Notes: generated by a model not told the origin, from the sequence alone. A stretch of 41,568 nucleotides of DNA from SHZI01 sp031395645 (GCA_031395645.1 JANNJM010000105.1:1-41568), one strand, 5' to 3'. Counted from the first letter of the stretch, positions 23,984 through 31,560 are shown. Made by a program: numbers and translations.

Positions 23984-25684
23984 TTACCGGTCCGGCTTCA
24001 CTAGCGCCCGCAGCGCCGCGCGCAGCTTTCGGTGCGCGTCGAACAGCCGCACGAAGTCGGTCTCCCGGCGACCACCCTTCGCGCGCACTACCCGGACCAG
24101 TGCCGCCTTCTCGTCCGCGGTCCAGCGCTGCATGCCGGGCAGTACCAGGATCAGGGGACTCCAGCGCGTCCACCACAGGCGCTCGTCGGCGGGCCAGCGC
24201 CGCCATGCCCGGGCGCCACAGAGCGCCGCGGCTTCCTGTGCGCAGACCCGCTCGCCGCGCTCCCGGTCCGCGCCAAAGCGTGCAGCCAGGTAGTCGGTGA
24301 TTGCGAGGCCCACGCGGTACAGCGGGAAAATACCGATCACGTCGTCACGCGGCTTGCCGGCATACCAGTAGACGTTGCCCGCGGCGAGTGACTTCAGCAT
24401 TGCAATTGAGGAGCGGTGCGCCGGCCTGGCGGCCATGCGCCTGAGTTCCTTGTTCATGAGCGCCAGGATCGCCGGATCCCGCGAGCGGAACCCGAGTTTC
24501 TGGTAGAACCACCAGGCACCCGCCTTCAGTCCCTCGCTGTTGCCGTCGCCACCGAGCTGGTAGGGGTACACCGTGAAGGCGTTCGAGCCAAACAGGGCGC
24601 GGGTCAGTGACAGGATGCGGCCATACACGTACCCGGCCTCGCCGCCACGCCAGGTGTCGAACACGTTATAGGCGAGCTCGGAGCTGCCCTTAAGCGCGCT
24701 CATCAGCACGTAGCCGATCGGCACGCCGTTCTTGAGAGTGAGGAGGGCGTAGACGGATTCCAGCATCAGGCGGTGGCGTGGGTCGACACCGATGCAGGCA
24801 AACTCCAGCCCGTCGCCGCAGTCGATCAGGCGCACGTCGCGCGGATCGCCGTGAATGAAGGCGTCGAGGTCCCGGGAGCGGGTCACCATCGCATTCCGGG
24901 CGAGCTCGATCAGCGTTCGACCCTCTTTGAGACTCACCGGGCTAATCGACAGCGGGGGTTGCGCCAGGTCCAGGCGGATGTCGCGCCGCCCGCGGTGCAG
25001 CGGGCCGGCCTGGAAGTGTGTCGGTGGCCGCGGGAACTTCGCCGTCGTGCGCGACGGCGTCGTGGGCCCGGGGCGGAGCGTCATCCAGATCTCCATCTCG
25101 TCGAACAGGGCGTCACGCGTCGCCGGCGTCCCGCCGAGTGTCGCAAAGCGCCGGATCAGGAACTGCGCATCGGTTTCTCCGGGGCCCTTCAGTCGTGCCA
25201 CCCACTTCGCGAGCGGCATGGCGTATTCGTCCAGTCCCGGCGTCTCCGCGTAGCTGGCGAGCAGCGCCAGCCGGTCCCCGAGCTTGTCCAGCGGACCGGA
25301 CAGTGACCAGTTCACGTGCAGGTGCCTGCCCCAGCGGGCTGCCAGTCGCCGGGCGGTCGCACTGTAGAACGAGTAGTTGATCTCCGTGCCGGCGATGCCT
25401 GAGTTATCGAGCGGCCGCCGAAAGCGGCGCAGGTCCGGGCGGGACGCGAAGCCGGCCAGTAGCCGCTCGACGATGCTGAGCAGCCGTGCGTCATCGGGAT
25501 AGGCGCGCAGGAAGGTCGCGGCCTCGTGCAGTCGGTGGACTTCGCGCGCCGAATTCAGGGTGGCGACCGCGAGAGTTCCGAGGAGCTCAGCCTTGCGGCC
25601 CGCCGCACCGTCGCCGAAGCGGAGCCTCAACGCCTCCAGTTCCTTAAGGGCGCGGCCGGGCTGCACGGTGGGTGATTGGCCCAT
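23984..25684 (-). CDS. Uncharacterised 566-residue protein with possible GNAT-like segment
   Basis: I do not recognise the family. The protein is soluble-looking, rich in Arg, Leu and Ala, without signal peptide or membrane helices. Residues about 300-440 read like an acetyltransferase fold: SVYALLTLKNGVPIGYVLMS, an AGYVYGRILSLTRALFG segment, then GLKAGAWWFYQKLGFRSRDP, which resembles the final GNAT motif. Flanking helical regions are unlike known GNATs. Start chosen at ATG 25684 (MGQSPTVQPGRALKELEAL); the frame is open 16 codons further upstream into the divergent gene's leader. It diverges from the plus-strand DUF6036 pair by 46 bases. The region 23895-23983 before its stop has no gene. It is probably a real gene, given its length and protein-like composition. 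Confidence 0.65.
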   Translation of the reverse strand: MGQSPTVQPGRALKELEALRLRFGDGAAGRKAELLGTLAVATLNSAREVHRLHEAATFLRAYPDDARLLSIVERLLAGFASRPDLRRFRRPLDNSGIAGTEINYSFYSATARRLAARWGRHLHVNWSLSGPLDKLGDRLALLASYAETPGLDEYAMPLAKWVARLKGPGETDAQFLIRRFATLGGTPATRDALFDEMEIWMTLRPGPTTPSRTTAKFPRPPTHFQAGPLHRGRRDIRLDLAQPPLSISPVSLKEGRTLIELARNAMVTRSRDLDAFIHGDPRDVRLIDCGDGLEFACIGVDPRHRLMLESVYALLTLKNGVPIGYVLMSALKGSSELAYNVFDTWRGGEAGYVYGRILSLTRALFGSNAFTVYPYQLGGDGNSEGLKAGAWWFYQKLGFRSRDPAILALMNKELRRMAARPAHRSSIAMLKSLAAGNVYWYAGKPRDDVIGIFPLYRVGLAITDYLAARFGADRERGERVCAQEAAALCGARAWRRWPADERLWWTRWSPLILVLPGMQRWTADEKAALVRVVRAKGGRRETDFVRLFDAHRKLRAALRALVKPDR

Positions 25685-25730
25685 GCGGCAACTATAGCGC
25701 CAGCGGGCGGCCCGGCGGGCGGGCGTGCCC

Positions 25731-26132
25731 ATGTCCGCCTATGTGCTTGACCGGCTGTTGCCCGCCGCGGCCACGCGTTTCCAGGAACTGACGGGAGCCT
25801 GCACCGACGCTGACAGCGCGCGGTTCGCACTGGCGGAACTGAACTCCTTTCTGGCCGGACTCGGCGCCGGCGAGCTGTGCGCTGCGGTGCTGTCTCCACC
25901 GCCGGCAGGACTCCGCGCGATGCACGCCAACTACATCGCGGCCATGGTGGAGTACGCCTGCGCGCACAATGGCTTCGCGCCGCCGCGCTGGACCAGCGCG
26001 ATTACGCCGCTGGCCGAGCCGACGTTTGGGAGCGAGCTTGCAAGCCTGCGTCTGTACCTCCTGACGCACTCGCTACCACCCTTCAGGCGCCGGAACATCT
26101 TCATCGATGCCAGCATCGGCGCGCGAGTCTGA
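25731..26132 (+). CDS. Putative antitoxin-like partner of the DUF6036 nucleotidyltransferase
   Basis: A 133-residue small protein beginning MSAYVLDRLLPAA. It is helical and Ala/Leu-rich, with a C-terminal block (APPRWTSAITPLAEPTF, then SLRLYLLTHSLPPFRRRNIF) that I associate with small proteins encoded directly before DUF6036 nucleotidyltransferases. Its stop is separated from the next ATG by a single base, so the two are co-translated. That arrangement suggests a toxin-antitoxin or similar two-gene module, though which product is toxic is not known. An ATG two codons upstream (25725) is possible. It diverges from the 566-residue gene across 46 bases. Confidence 0.65.
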   Translation: MSAYVLDRLLPAAATRFQELTGACTDADSARFALAELNSFLAGLGAGELCAAVLSPPPAGLRAMHANYIAAMVEYACAHNGFAPPRWTSAITPLAEPTFGSELASLRLYLLTHSLPPFRRRNIFIDASIGARV

Positions 26133-26133
26133 G

Positions 26134-26619
26134 ATGACGGTCCTGACGGACAAGAACCTGCGCCGGCTCTTCTCCCTGCTGAACGACGAGCTGGGCAAGA
26201 CGGGCACGGAGGGCGAACTGTTCGTGGTCGGCGGCGCCCTGATGTGCCTCGCCTACGCCGCGCGCGAATCGACCCAGGATGTGGATGCGCTGTTTCGGCC
26301 GGCCCGCCAGGTGCGCGAGGCTGCAGCCCGGGTGGCTGCGCGGGCCGGTGTCCGGCCGGACTGGCTCAACGACGGCGTCAAGGCGTTCCTGAGCGAGCGG
26401 GGTGCGTTCACTGCCTTTCTGGAGCTCGATCACCTGCGGGTGATGCTCGCGCAGCCGGAGTACCTGCTGGCGATGAAGTGTCTGGCTCTGCGCCTGGGCG
26501 CGGAGTTCCACGACGAAGACGACATCCGCTACCTGCAGCGCCATCTCGATATCGCAACGTACGAGCAGGCCGTAGAGGTGATTGCGCGCTTCTGTCCGCT
26601 GGAGCGCTTTCCGCAGTGA
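26134..26619 (+). CDS. DUF6036-type nucleotidyltransferase, C-terminus truncated at a recombination junction
   Basis: A 161-residue MNT-fold nucleotidyltransferase of the DUF6036 type. The active-site pattern GG(33-34)-x-D49-x-D51 is visible in FVVGGALMCLA and TQDVDALF, and DEDDIRYLQRHL near 128-139 is a family signature. Such proteins occur in toxin-antitoxin-like pairs with a small upstream gene, as here. Family members usually continue some 12-20 residues past the ERF-P segment. This one ends at LERFPQ, where its TGA lies within sequence that matches the blade-coding DNA of the propeller array (CGCAGTGACCGCG against CGCAGCGACCGCG). The stop codon is therefore probably supplied by the junction. 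Catalytic residues remain, so activity is possible. Confidence 0.75.
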   Translation: MTVLTDKNLRRLFSLLNDELGKTGTEGELFVVGGALMCLAYAARESTQDVDALFRPARQVREAAARVAARAGVRPDWLNDGVKAFLSERGAFTAFLELDHLRVMLAQPEYLLAMKCLALRLGAEFHDEDDIRYLQRHLDIATYEQAVEVIARFCPLERFPQ

Positions 26620-27319
26620 CCGCGCCGGCAACGCCGAGATCTACGTGATGAATGCCGACGGTTCGAACCAGATCAACTTGACCAACAACCCGACCTATGA
26701 CGGCGACCCCACCTGGTCGCCTGACGGCACGCGGATCGCCTTCGTGAGCGCCCGGGATGGCCAGGACCAGCACATCTACGTCATGAACTCCAATGGCACG
26801 GGCCAGGTTCCGCTCACGGGTGGCACGCCGCTTGACTTCGACCCTACGTGGTCGCCCGACGGCACCCAGATCGCGTTCTCCAGCGACCGGGACGGCGACG
26901 GCGAGATCTACGTCATGTTCGCCAACGGCACGAGCCAGACCCGGCGCACCAATAACCCGGCAAACGACCTTCGCCCCGTCTGGCCGCCCGGCGCGGACAC
27001 CGACGCTGATGGCGTGCCCAGCCTGGTGGACAACTGCACGCTGGCAGGAAACCCGACGCAGCTCGACGCCAACGGCGACGGCTACGGCAACCTCTGCGAT
27101 GCGGACTTGAATAACTCCGGTTTCGTGTCGATCGCCGACTTCGCCATCCTGCGCTCGGTGCTCGGCCAGCCGGTCTCGTTCGATGCCACGGCGGCGGCGG
27201 CCGACCTGAATGGCAGTGGCACGGTGACCGTGACTGACTTCGGCATCTTGCGTGCCCGGCTCGGCACGCCGCCGGGGCCGTCGGGGCTGGCTTGTGCGGG
27301 GACGGTGCCGTGCCCGTGA
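26612..27319 (+). pseudogene. Array gene 6 remnant: last three PD40 blades, TSP3 and dockerin-like domains
   Basis: Sequence homologous to array genes begins abruptly at about 26612 inside the DUF6036 3' end (SDRAGNAEIYVMNADG). It continues in one open frame through three blades (blades 10-12), the junction WPPGADTDADGVPSLVDNC, two calcium loops (NNSGFVSIADF and NGSGTVTVTDF) and the tail CAGTVPCP. The signal peptide, first propeller and three blades of the second are missing, as is any start codon with a ribosome site. The open frame reaches back to a TTG at 26582, which lies in another frame within the nucleotidyltransferase gene. Its closest relative is array gene 5. Lack of internal stops suggests a recent truncation. 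Confidence 0.85.
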
Positions 27320-27364
27320 TGGGTGGTGCCCGGCCCTCGTCGCGGCCGGCAGCAGTTCTCCACG

Positions 27365-27922
27365 CTATTGGCTCTCGGTTGATTTAATCCATTGCCCGCC
27401 GAGTCCGCGGTGGCCGACCTCGGCTTCGATGAACGCCCGGTCCACCGGTGTCGCGGCGAGCATGAACCGGATATCGCGCAGGTGTTTGTCCGAGCCACCA
27501 TCGCGCAGGAATTCGAGCTTGCGAAGAATCACGTACTCGGGTGGCGCAATCCACGCGCCGGATCCGCCAAGGTCGATACGACGGCGATGCTCCAGTGCCC
27601 AGGCATGCAACGGATCGCGCGACGCGAGATACAGGTCCGCCTTGAACTGGCTCCGGTGGTGGATCAGATTGAACATGCCGCCGGCGTTGCGCGCGATGGC
27701 CTCGCGCATCGTCTCGGCCGGCGGAACGTAATACTCCGTCTCGGGAAAGGCTGACTGAAGTGCCGGAATGTCCGGTAGCCGAAACAGCAGGACGACGTCG
27801 ATGTCGGCAGTCAGCCGTGGTTCGCCGTAAACGCTGGCAGCGACCGATCCCGTGATGCAGTAGGGTAGCGCCAGCCGCTCCAGCGGCTCGATGAACGGGG
27901 CGAGTGGGCTAGGTGCCGGCAT
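27365..27922 (-). CDS. MNT-fold nucleotidyltransferase-like protein, probable toxin-antitoxin component
   Basis: A 185-residue nucleotidyltransferase-like protein. The active-site pattern GS(25-26) with Asp40 and Asp42 is seen in YCITGSVAASVYGE and TADIDVVLLF. A later IAPPEYVILRKLEFLRDG segment resembles the helical tail of such enzymes. It overlaps by 14 bases a 65-residue upstream gene whose product resembles small antitoxins (Rv0078B-like), so the two probably form a toxin-antitoxin pair comparable to the predicted Rv0078A-Rv0078B type. It is convergent with the array gene 6 remnant across 45 bases. Family assignment is by pattern only. Confidence 0.7.
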   Translation of the reverse strand: MPAPSPLAPFIEPLERLALPYCITGSVAASVYGEPRLTADIDVVLLFRLPDIPALQSAFPETEYYVPPAETMREAIARNAGGMFNLIHHRSQFKADLYLASRDPLHAWALEHRRRIDLGGSGAWIAPPEYVILRKLEFLRDGGSDKHLRDIRFMLAATPVDRAFIEAEVGHRGLGGQWIKSTESQ

Positions 27923-28106
27923 GGCGCAGCGAGCGGCGCGCCTCGGACTCCAGCTGGTCGTCGGTCCACTCCGGGTGCGTCATGCGCAAGCCCGCCATCC
28001 GCAGGCGAATACCGGTCTCGTAAAGCGCAGCGACGGTCTCGAGCTTCTGCGCCGGTGTGGCACGCTTCAGTGCCTCAAGCTGGACCGGATTAATGGGTTC
28101 GTCCAT
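27909..28106 (-). CDS. Small helical antitoxin-like protein
   Basis: A 65-residue protein, MDEPINPVQLEALKRATP onwards, predicted to be helical. The core reads LYETGIRLRMAGLRMTHPEW and is followed by an acidic DDQLESEARRSL helix, a pattern common in small proteins paired with nucleotidyltransferase-like genes (Rv0078B-related antitoxins). It directly precedes and overlaps the nucleotidyltransferase-like gene. The frame is open back to 28301, but that extension runs antisense-like through the decayed vapC gene, so I take the ATG at 28106. Confidence 0.7.
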   Translation of the reverse strand: MDEPINPVQLEALKRATPAQKLETVAALYETGIRLRMAGLRMTHPEWTDDQLESEARRSLRHAGT

Positions 28107-28387
28107 GGCGGGAGTATACGTCGAACAGATGCTCCCACATCGGTGCGGCTGGGGCGCGCGAGCAAGGGGACGTTGTGCACGAGGCTGGTCGCCGCGATCA
28201 GTTCGTCGGCAGGGTCGCCACGCACGTCCAGGTCGAATTGAATCCGCTTGAGCTGCGCCAGCTTGGCGATTTCCCACAGAACAATTGCTGAAATGCTCCA
28301 CTGATCCGCATGCAGCGGTCGGTGCTCGCGAGCTGTCAGCTTGCCCCCCACGGCGTGCAGCAGCACGTGGGTATCAAGATTCAGCAT
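28067..28387 (-). pseudogene. Decayed VapC (PIN-domain) toxin gene
   Basis: The N-terminus is a typical PIN toxin start, MLNLDTHVLLHAVGG, with the first acidic residue Asp5 and then SISAIVLWEIAKLAQL. After LKRIQFDLDV it jumps to RGDPADELIAATSLVHNVPLL, the C-terminal PIN motif. About 30 residues that normally separate these are missing, and beyond LLARPSRT the frame no longer resembles the family end. A few dozen bases of the 3' part overlap the small antitoxin gene downstream. The first ATG (28387) overlaps the end of a vapB-like remnant. It is judged non-functional because the catalytic core is incomplete. Confidence 0.75.
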
Positions 28388-28484
28388 TCCACTTGGCCCC
28401 AGTGGAGAGGACTTCACCCTTGATGGTCAAGCGCCCCTTCAGGGCGCCGATCAAAGATGCCGCTTCCGTGCCGAAGCGTCGCTG
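28374..28484 (-). pseudogene. C-terminal fragment of the cognate VapB/Phd-like antitoxin
   Basis: Immediately after the tonB stop codon, and in the same frame, 36 codons read QRRFGTEAASLIGALKG, then RLTIKGEVLSTGAKWNAES and stop. The GALKGRLTIKGEVLSTG and WNAES segments resemble the C-terminus of antitoxins that precede PIN toxins, and the stop overlaps the vapC ATG as is usual. There is no start codon or DNA-binding N-terminus. It is a relic that marks the right edge of the island. Confidence 0.6.
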
Positions 28485-29402
28485 TTACCAGCTGGCCGCG
28501 GTGCGAGCGCGCACGGCGCCCTCGGAGAAGCGCCACTCGTAGGCGAAGCGCAGCACGTCGTACTCGGCGCGCAGGCCCTCGGGGAACGGCTCGAAGGGGG
28601 CGGCCAGGCGCAGGATCTGCATGGCGGCCTCATCGAGATCGCGCTGGCCGGACGAATCCCGCAGCACGACTTCACGCAGGCGTCCGTCGGCGTTGATGGC
28701 GACCTCGAGCACGGGGTATCTGGCGCCGGCTATCTGGCTGGCAGCCGCCGGGAAATTCAGTGTGCCGACCTGTTCCACCTTGTTTTTCCAGGTGCTCAGG
28801 TACGTCGCGATGCGCGACTCCCGCGTGTTGGCGCTGATCAGCAGCTCCCGGGGCCGGGCGTCGGGAACGCTGGTCGAGGTATCGAAGCGGCCGACGATCT
28901 CGATCGCGCTGCTCGTCGACGGCAGCATGGTCTGCCGGGTTTCCGGCATGCGGTCCGGCTCGCCCTGGTCCGGCGCAACGACGGTGGAATTATTAGCCAG
29001 TAGCAGTGGGTCACGGTTCCGGGCGGAGGTCGGCAGGCCGGGCCTTGCCGGTGCGTCCGCGCCGTCTGCCGCCGGGCCGAGAGCGTTGGCCGGTACGCTC
29101 AGCGCCGGCGCCGTGCGCACCGCGGCGTCGGGCGCTGCATTACCGGCCCCGGCAAGATTCTGCTGGGCAAGGAGGACGGCAGTGGGAGGCGGTTCCCGGT
29201 CCTCGTACTCGGACGTGACCAGCACCACTTCCATTGAACTGTTGAGTTTTTCGGGCCCGGCGGATCCGGCGGTGAAGGTGATGCCAAGGATCAGGATGCC
29301 GTGGAAGAGGGCAGCCAGGAAGGCCGTGGACGACAAGCGGTCGCCGGCGGCGTCGGCCGACCACGTGGTCTCTGGTCCAGCTCGGGACGGTGCTTCCTGC
29401 AT
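28485..29402 (-). CDS. TonB family energy-transducing protein
   Basis: A 305-residue inner-membrane protein. A short cytoplasmic N-terminus is followed by one membrane helix (STAFLAALFHGILILGITF, about residues 25-43). A long Pro/Ala-rich periplasmic spacer comes next, and then a C-terminal TonB domain from about 210 (ATYLSTWKNKVEQVG, YPVLEVAINADGRLREVVL, AAPFEPFPEGL). It lies beside gshB and the pilG operon as tonB3 does in Pseudomonas aeruginosa, where that homologue affects twitching and pilus assembly; by analogy it may serve the pili. ATG 29402 was chosen over 29465, which adds 21 unlikely residues. It ends directly against the antitoxin relic at the island boundary. Confidence 0.85.
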   Translation of the reverse strand: MQEAPSRAGPETTWSADAAGDRLSSTAFLAALFHGILILGITFTAGSAGPEKLNSSMEVVLVTSEYEDREPPPTAVLLAQQNLAGAGNAAPDAAVRTAPALSVPANALGPAADGADAPARPGLPTSARNRDPLLLANNSTVVAPDQGEPDRMPETRQTMLPSTSSAIEIVGRFDTSTSVPDARPRELLISANTRESRIATYLSTWKNKVEQVGTLNFPAAASQIAGARYPVLEVAINADGRLREVVLRDSSGQRDLDEAAMQILRLAAPFEPFPEGLRAEYDVLRFAYEWRFSEGAVRARTAASW

Positions 29403-29481
29403 GAGTCGTCCGCGGATCCCTGGTGTCCGGCCGGGGTTGCTGGTGATTATACCCACGGTGGCCAACGGGAACGGCGGCAGG

Positions 29482-30516
29482 TCACAGAACTGCCACTGGC
29501 AGGTGTCCGTCGTTGTCTCGCCGCAGCCGAATCGCCATGCCCGGCGTCGTCAATAGCTTGCCCGTGGCCGTCACCAGCAGGGCATCGCGGATGCCGAGCG
29601 CCGCGCAGACCTCACGGAAGCGGGTCGGGCCCGCGACCATCAGTGCGGTCGAGGCCGCGTCGGCGAGTTCCGCGTCCCTGGCGAGCACGGTGACGCTCGC
29701 GCTCTCTGTCGTTGGCGCGCCGGTCCGGGGATCCAGGATGTGGTGGTACCGCCGGCCGTCCCTTGTGTAGCCGCGCTCGTAGTTGCCGGACGTCGACGCC
29801 GCCTCGCCCGGCATCAGGGCCAGGCGGCCGAACACGCGGCTGCCCTCCGGATCCCTGAGGCCGATGTACCAGGGGCGCGTCGCCTTCCGGCCAAGCGCCA
29901 GCTGGCTGCTGCCACCGATGTTGAGCAGCGCGTTGCCGATGCCGTGCTGGCGGAGTACGAGCCGCGCGCGCTCCAGGGCCGTGCCCTTGGCCATGCCACC
30001 CAGGTCGAGGCACAGCGGCCGCACGACCGACAGTGTGTGGCCGTCAAAGTGCACCTCCGCGAGCGTGCCCTGCGTGCCCCGCAGTGCCTGGATCGCCGCC
30101 GCGGGTGGCGGTCCGGTCGCGGTCGCCAGCGCTGCCTCGCTGTCGAACTGCCATAACCGGACCAGCGCGCAGACCCCCGGGTCGAATAGCCCGCCGCTGC
30201 GGGCATGCAGTTCCAGCGCACTGGTGATCAGTGGCGCGAGTTCGGCGCTGACTGCGGCAGGTTGACCCTGCGCGAGGAGGCCGTTCACCCGCGCCAGCTC
30301 GCCTTCGCCAAACGCGTACCAGTCCCGTTCGGCTACTCGAAAGAGGCGTTCGATGGCACTGGCGGCCGCGGCGGCCCGGCGCGGGTTCGGGCCGGGCATT
30401 TCAATGCGGACGTCGGTGCCAAAGGCTGCAAAGCTGAAGGCCTGGTCCGCCCCGTTGCCGCAGGCGGCAAGGGCGACTACCGCCAGCAGCGCCGCGCCGG
30501 CACGGCGGGCGTTCAG
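29482..30516 (-). CDS. apbE: ApbE family FAD:protein FMN transferase, lipoprotein
   Basis: A 344-residue enzyme that attaches FMN to threonine or serine of target proteins such as Rnf/Nqr subunits. The N-terminus is a lipoprotein signal with lipobox LAAC and Cys19. Conserved blocks are DLGGMAKG (171-178), LLNIGGSSQ (198-206), SGNYER (243-248) and HHILDPRTG (258-266). No in-frame ATG, GTG or TTG gives a correct signal peptide. The frame that does starts at CTG 30516, which overlaps the gshB stop as CTGA, so I propose a CTG start with coupled translation. The frame is open upstream to 30732, but that part lies inside gshB. It sits between tonB and gshB, not its usual site in Pseudomonas, and no flavinylated partner is encoded in the window. 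Confidence 0.85.
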   Translation of the reverse strand: MNARRAGAALLAVVALAACGNGADQAFSFAAFGTDVRIEMPGPNPRRAAAAASAIERLFRVAERDWYAFGEGELARVNGLLAQGQPAAVSAELAPLITSALELHARSGGLFDPGVCALVRLWQFDSEAALATATGPPPAAAIQALRGTQGTLAEVHFDGHTLSVVRPLCLDLGGMAKGTALERARLVLRQHGIGNALLNIGGSSQLALGRKATRPWYIGLRDPEGSRVFGRLALMPGEAASTSGNYERGYTRDGRRYHHILDPRTGAPTTESASVTVLARDAELADAASTALMVAGPTRFREVCAALGIRDALLVTATGKLLTTPGMAIRLRRDNDGHLPVAVL

Positions 30517-31499
30517 GCGCGCCGGGCCTCGCCCGCCGTCCGGGCCTGAAGACGGGCGTCCAGCGCGTCGAACAGCGTGGCCGCCACGTCGAGCCCGCCC
30601 AGCTTCTGCAGTTCCCGGATGCCGGTCGGGCTGGTGACGTTGATCTCCGTGAGGTAGTCCCCGATCACGTCCAGGCCGGCAAAGAGCACGCCGCGCTCCT
30701 TGAGCACGGGACCTACCTGGGCGCAGATCCATTCGTCCCGTGCCGTCAGCTCACGCACCTCCGGCTGGGCCCCGGCCACCAGGTTGCCCCGGTTATCGTC
30801 CGGGGCGGGGATGCGGGCCAGCGCCCGGCTCACGGGTTTGCCGTCCACGATGATGATCCGTTTGTCGCCCCGGGTGATCTCCGGGATGTACAGCTGGGCC
30901 ATGGCGTACTCCTGGCCGTAGTTCGTCAGTGTCTCGAAGACGACGTTCGCGTTGTTGTCGCCCTGCTTCAGCACGAAGATCGAGCGGCCGCCCATGCCGT
31001 GCAATGGCTTAACGACGATGCAGCCGTGCTCTCCGAGGAAGGCTCGCATGTCGGCAATCGAGCGCGTGATCAGGGTATCGGGGCAGCATTGGGGAAACCA
31101 GGCGGTATAAACCTTCTCGTTCATGTCCCTGAGACTCTGGGGCCGATTGACGACGAGCACACCTGCGAGCTCGGCCCGTTCGAGGAGGTAGGTCGTATAG
31201 ATGTACTCCATCCCGAAGGGCGGATCCTTGCGCATCAGGATCAGGTCGAGGGCGGAGAGCGGCAGCTCTTGCCGCGGCCCCAGCTCGAACCAGGCGGTCT
31301 TGCTGTCTTCGACGTGCAGGGTGCGGGCCTGGCCCTGCGCGACGCCATTGCGCAACCGGATGTCTTCCTGCTCGAAGTACCAGAGCGCGTAGCCGCGCCG
31401 CTGCGCTTCCAGCAGCATGGCGAGCGAGCTGTCCTTGGAGGGATTGATGCCCGCGATCGGGTCCATCACCACGCCGAGTTGCCGCCTGCCGATCGCCAT
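30513..31499 (-). CDS. gshB: Glutathione synthetase
   Basis: ATP-grasp enzyme joining gamma-glutamylcysteine and glycine to give glutathione. Its 328 residues are normal length. Landmarks are VVMDPIAGINPSKDSSLAML near the N-terminus, LILMRKDPPFGMEYIY, VNRPQSLRDMNEK, the glycine-rich KPLHGMGGRSIF, RIIIVDGKPV and the metal/substrate-binding LTEINVTSPTGIRE near the C-terminus. An AAGGACAGG site precedes the ATG. It diverges from pilG and is followed by apbE and tonB on the same strand, matching the gshB-tonB order beside pilG in pseudomonads. Confidence 0.97.
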   Translation of the reverse strand: MAIGRRQLGVVMDPIAGINPSKDSSLAMLLEAQRRGYALWYFEQEDIRLRNGVAQGQARTLHVEDSKTAWFELGPRQELPLSALDLILMRKDPPFGMEYIYTTYLLERAELAGVLVVNRPQSLRDMNEKVYTAWFPQCCPDTLITRSIADMRAFLGEHGCIVVKPLHGMGGRSIFVLKQGDNNANVVFETLTNYGQEYAMAQLYIPEITRGDKRIIIVDGKPVSRALARIPAPDDNRGNLVAGAQPEVRELTARDEWICAQVGPVLKERGVLFAGLDVIGDYLTEINVTSPTGIRELQKLGGLDVAATLFDALDARLQARTAGEARRA

Positions 31500-31532
31500 G
31501 GTCCTGTCCTTAGGTTAAATCCGGGTGGTTCG

Positions 31533-31560
31533 TTGCGTTTTGCGACGCTGTGCCTATTCT
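31533..31560 (+). promoter_or_regulatory. Possible sigma70-type promoter upstream of pilG
   Basis: TTGCGT (31533-31538) and TATTCT (31555-31560) are separated by 16 bases in the divergent gshB-pilG gap. Each matches the consensus only partly (3/6 and 4/6). It would give a leader of about 130 bases before the pilG GTG. The call is tentative. The rest of the gap (31561-31699) shows no gene. Confidence 0.25.

Noticed and set aside
12368..27319. Diversity-generating retroelement or polymorphic toxin system
   Set aside because: No reverse transcriptase, template repeat, toxin domain or immunity gene is visible among the array genes.
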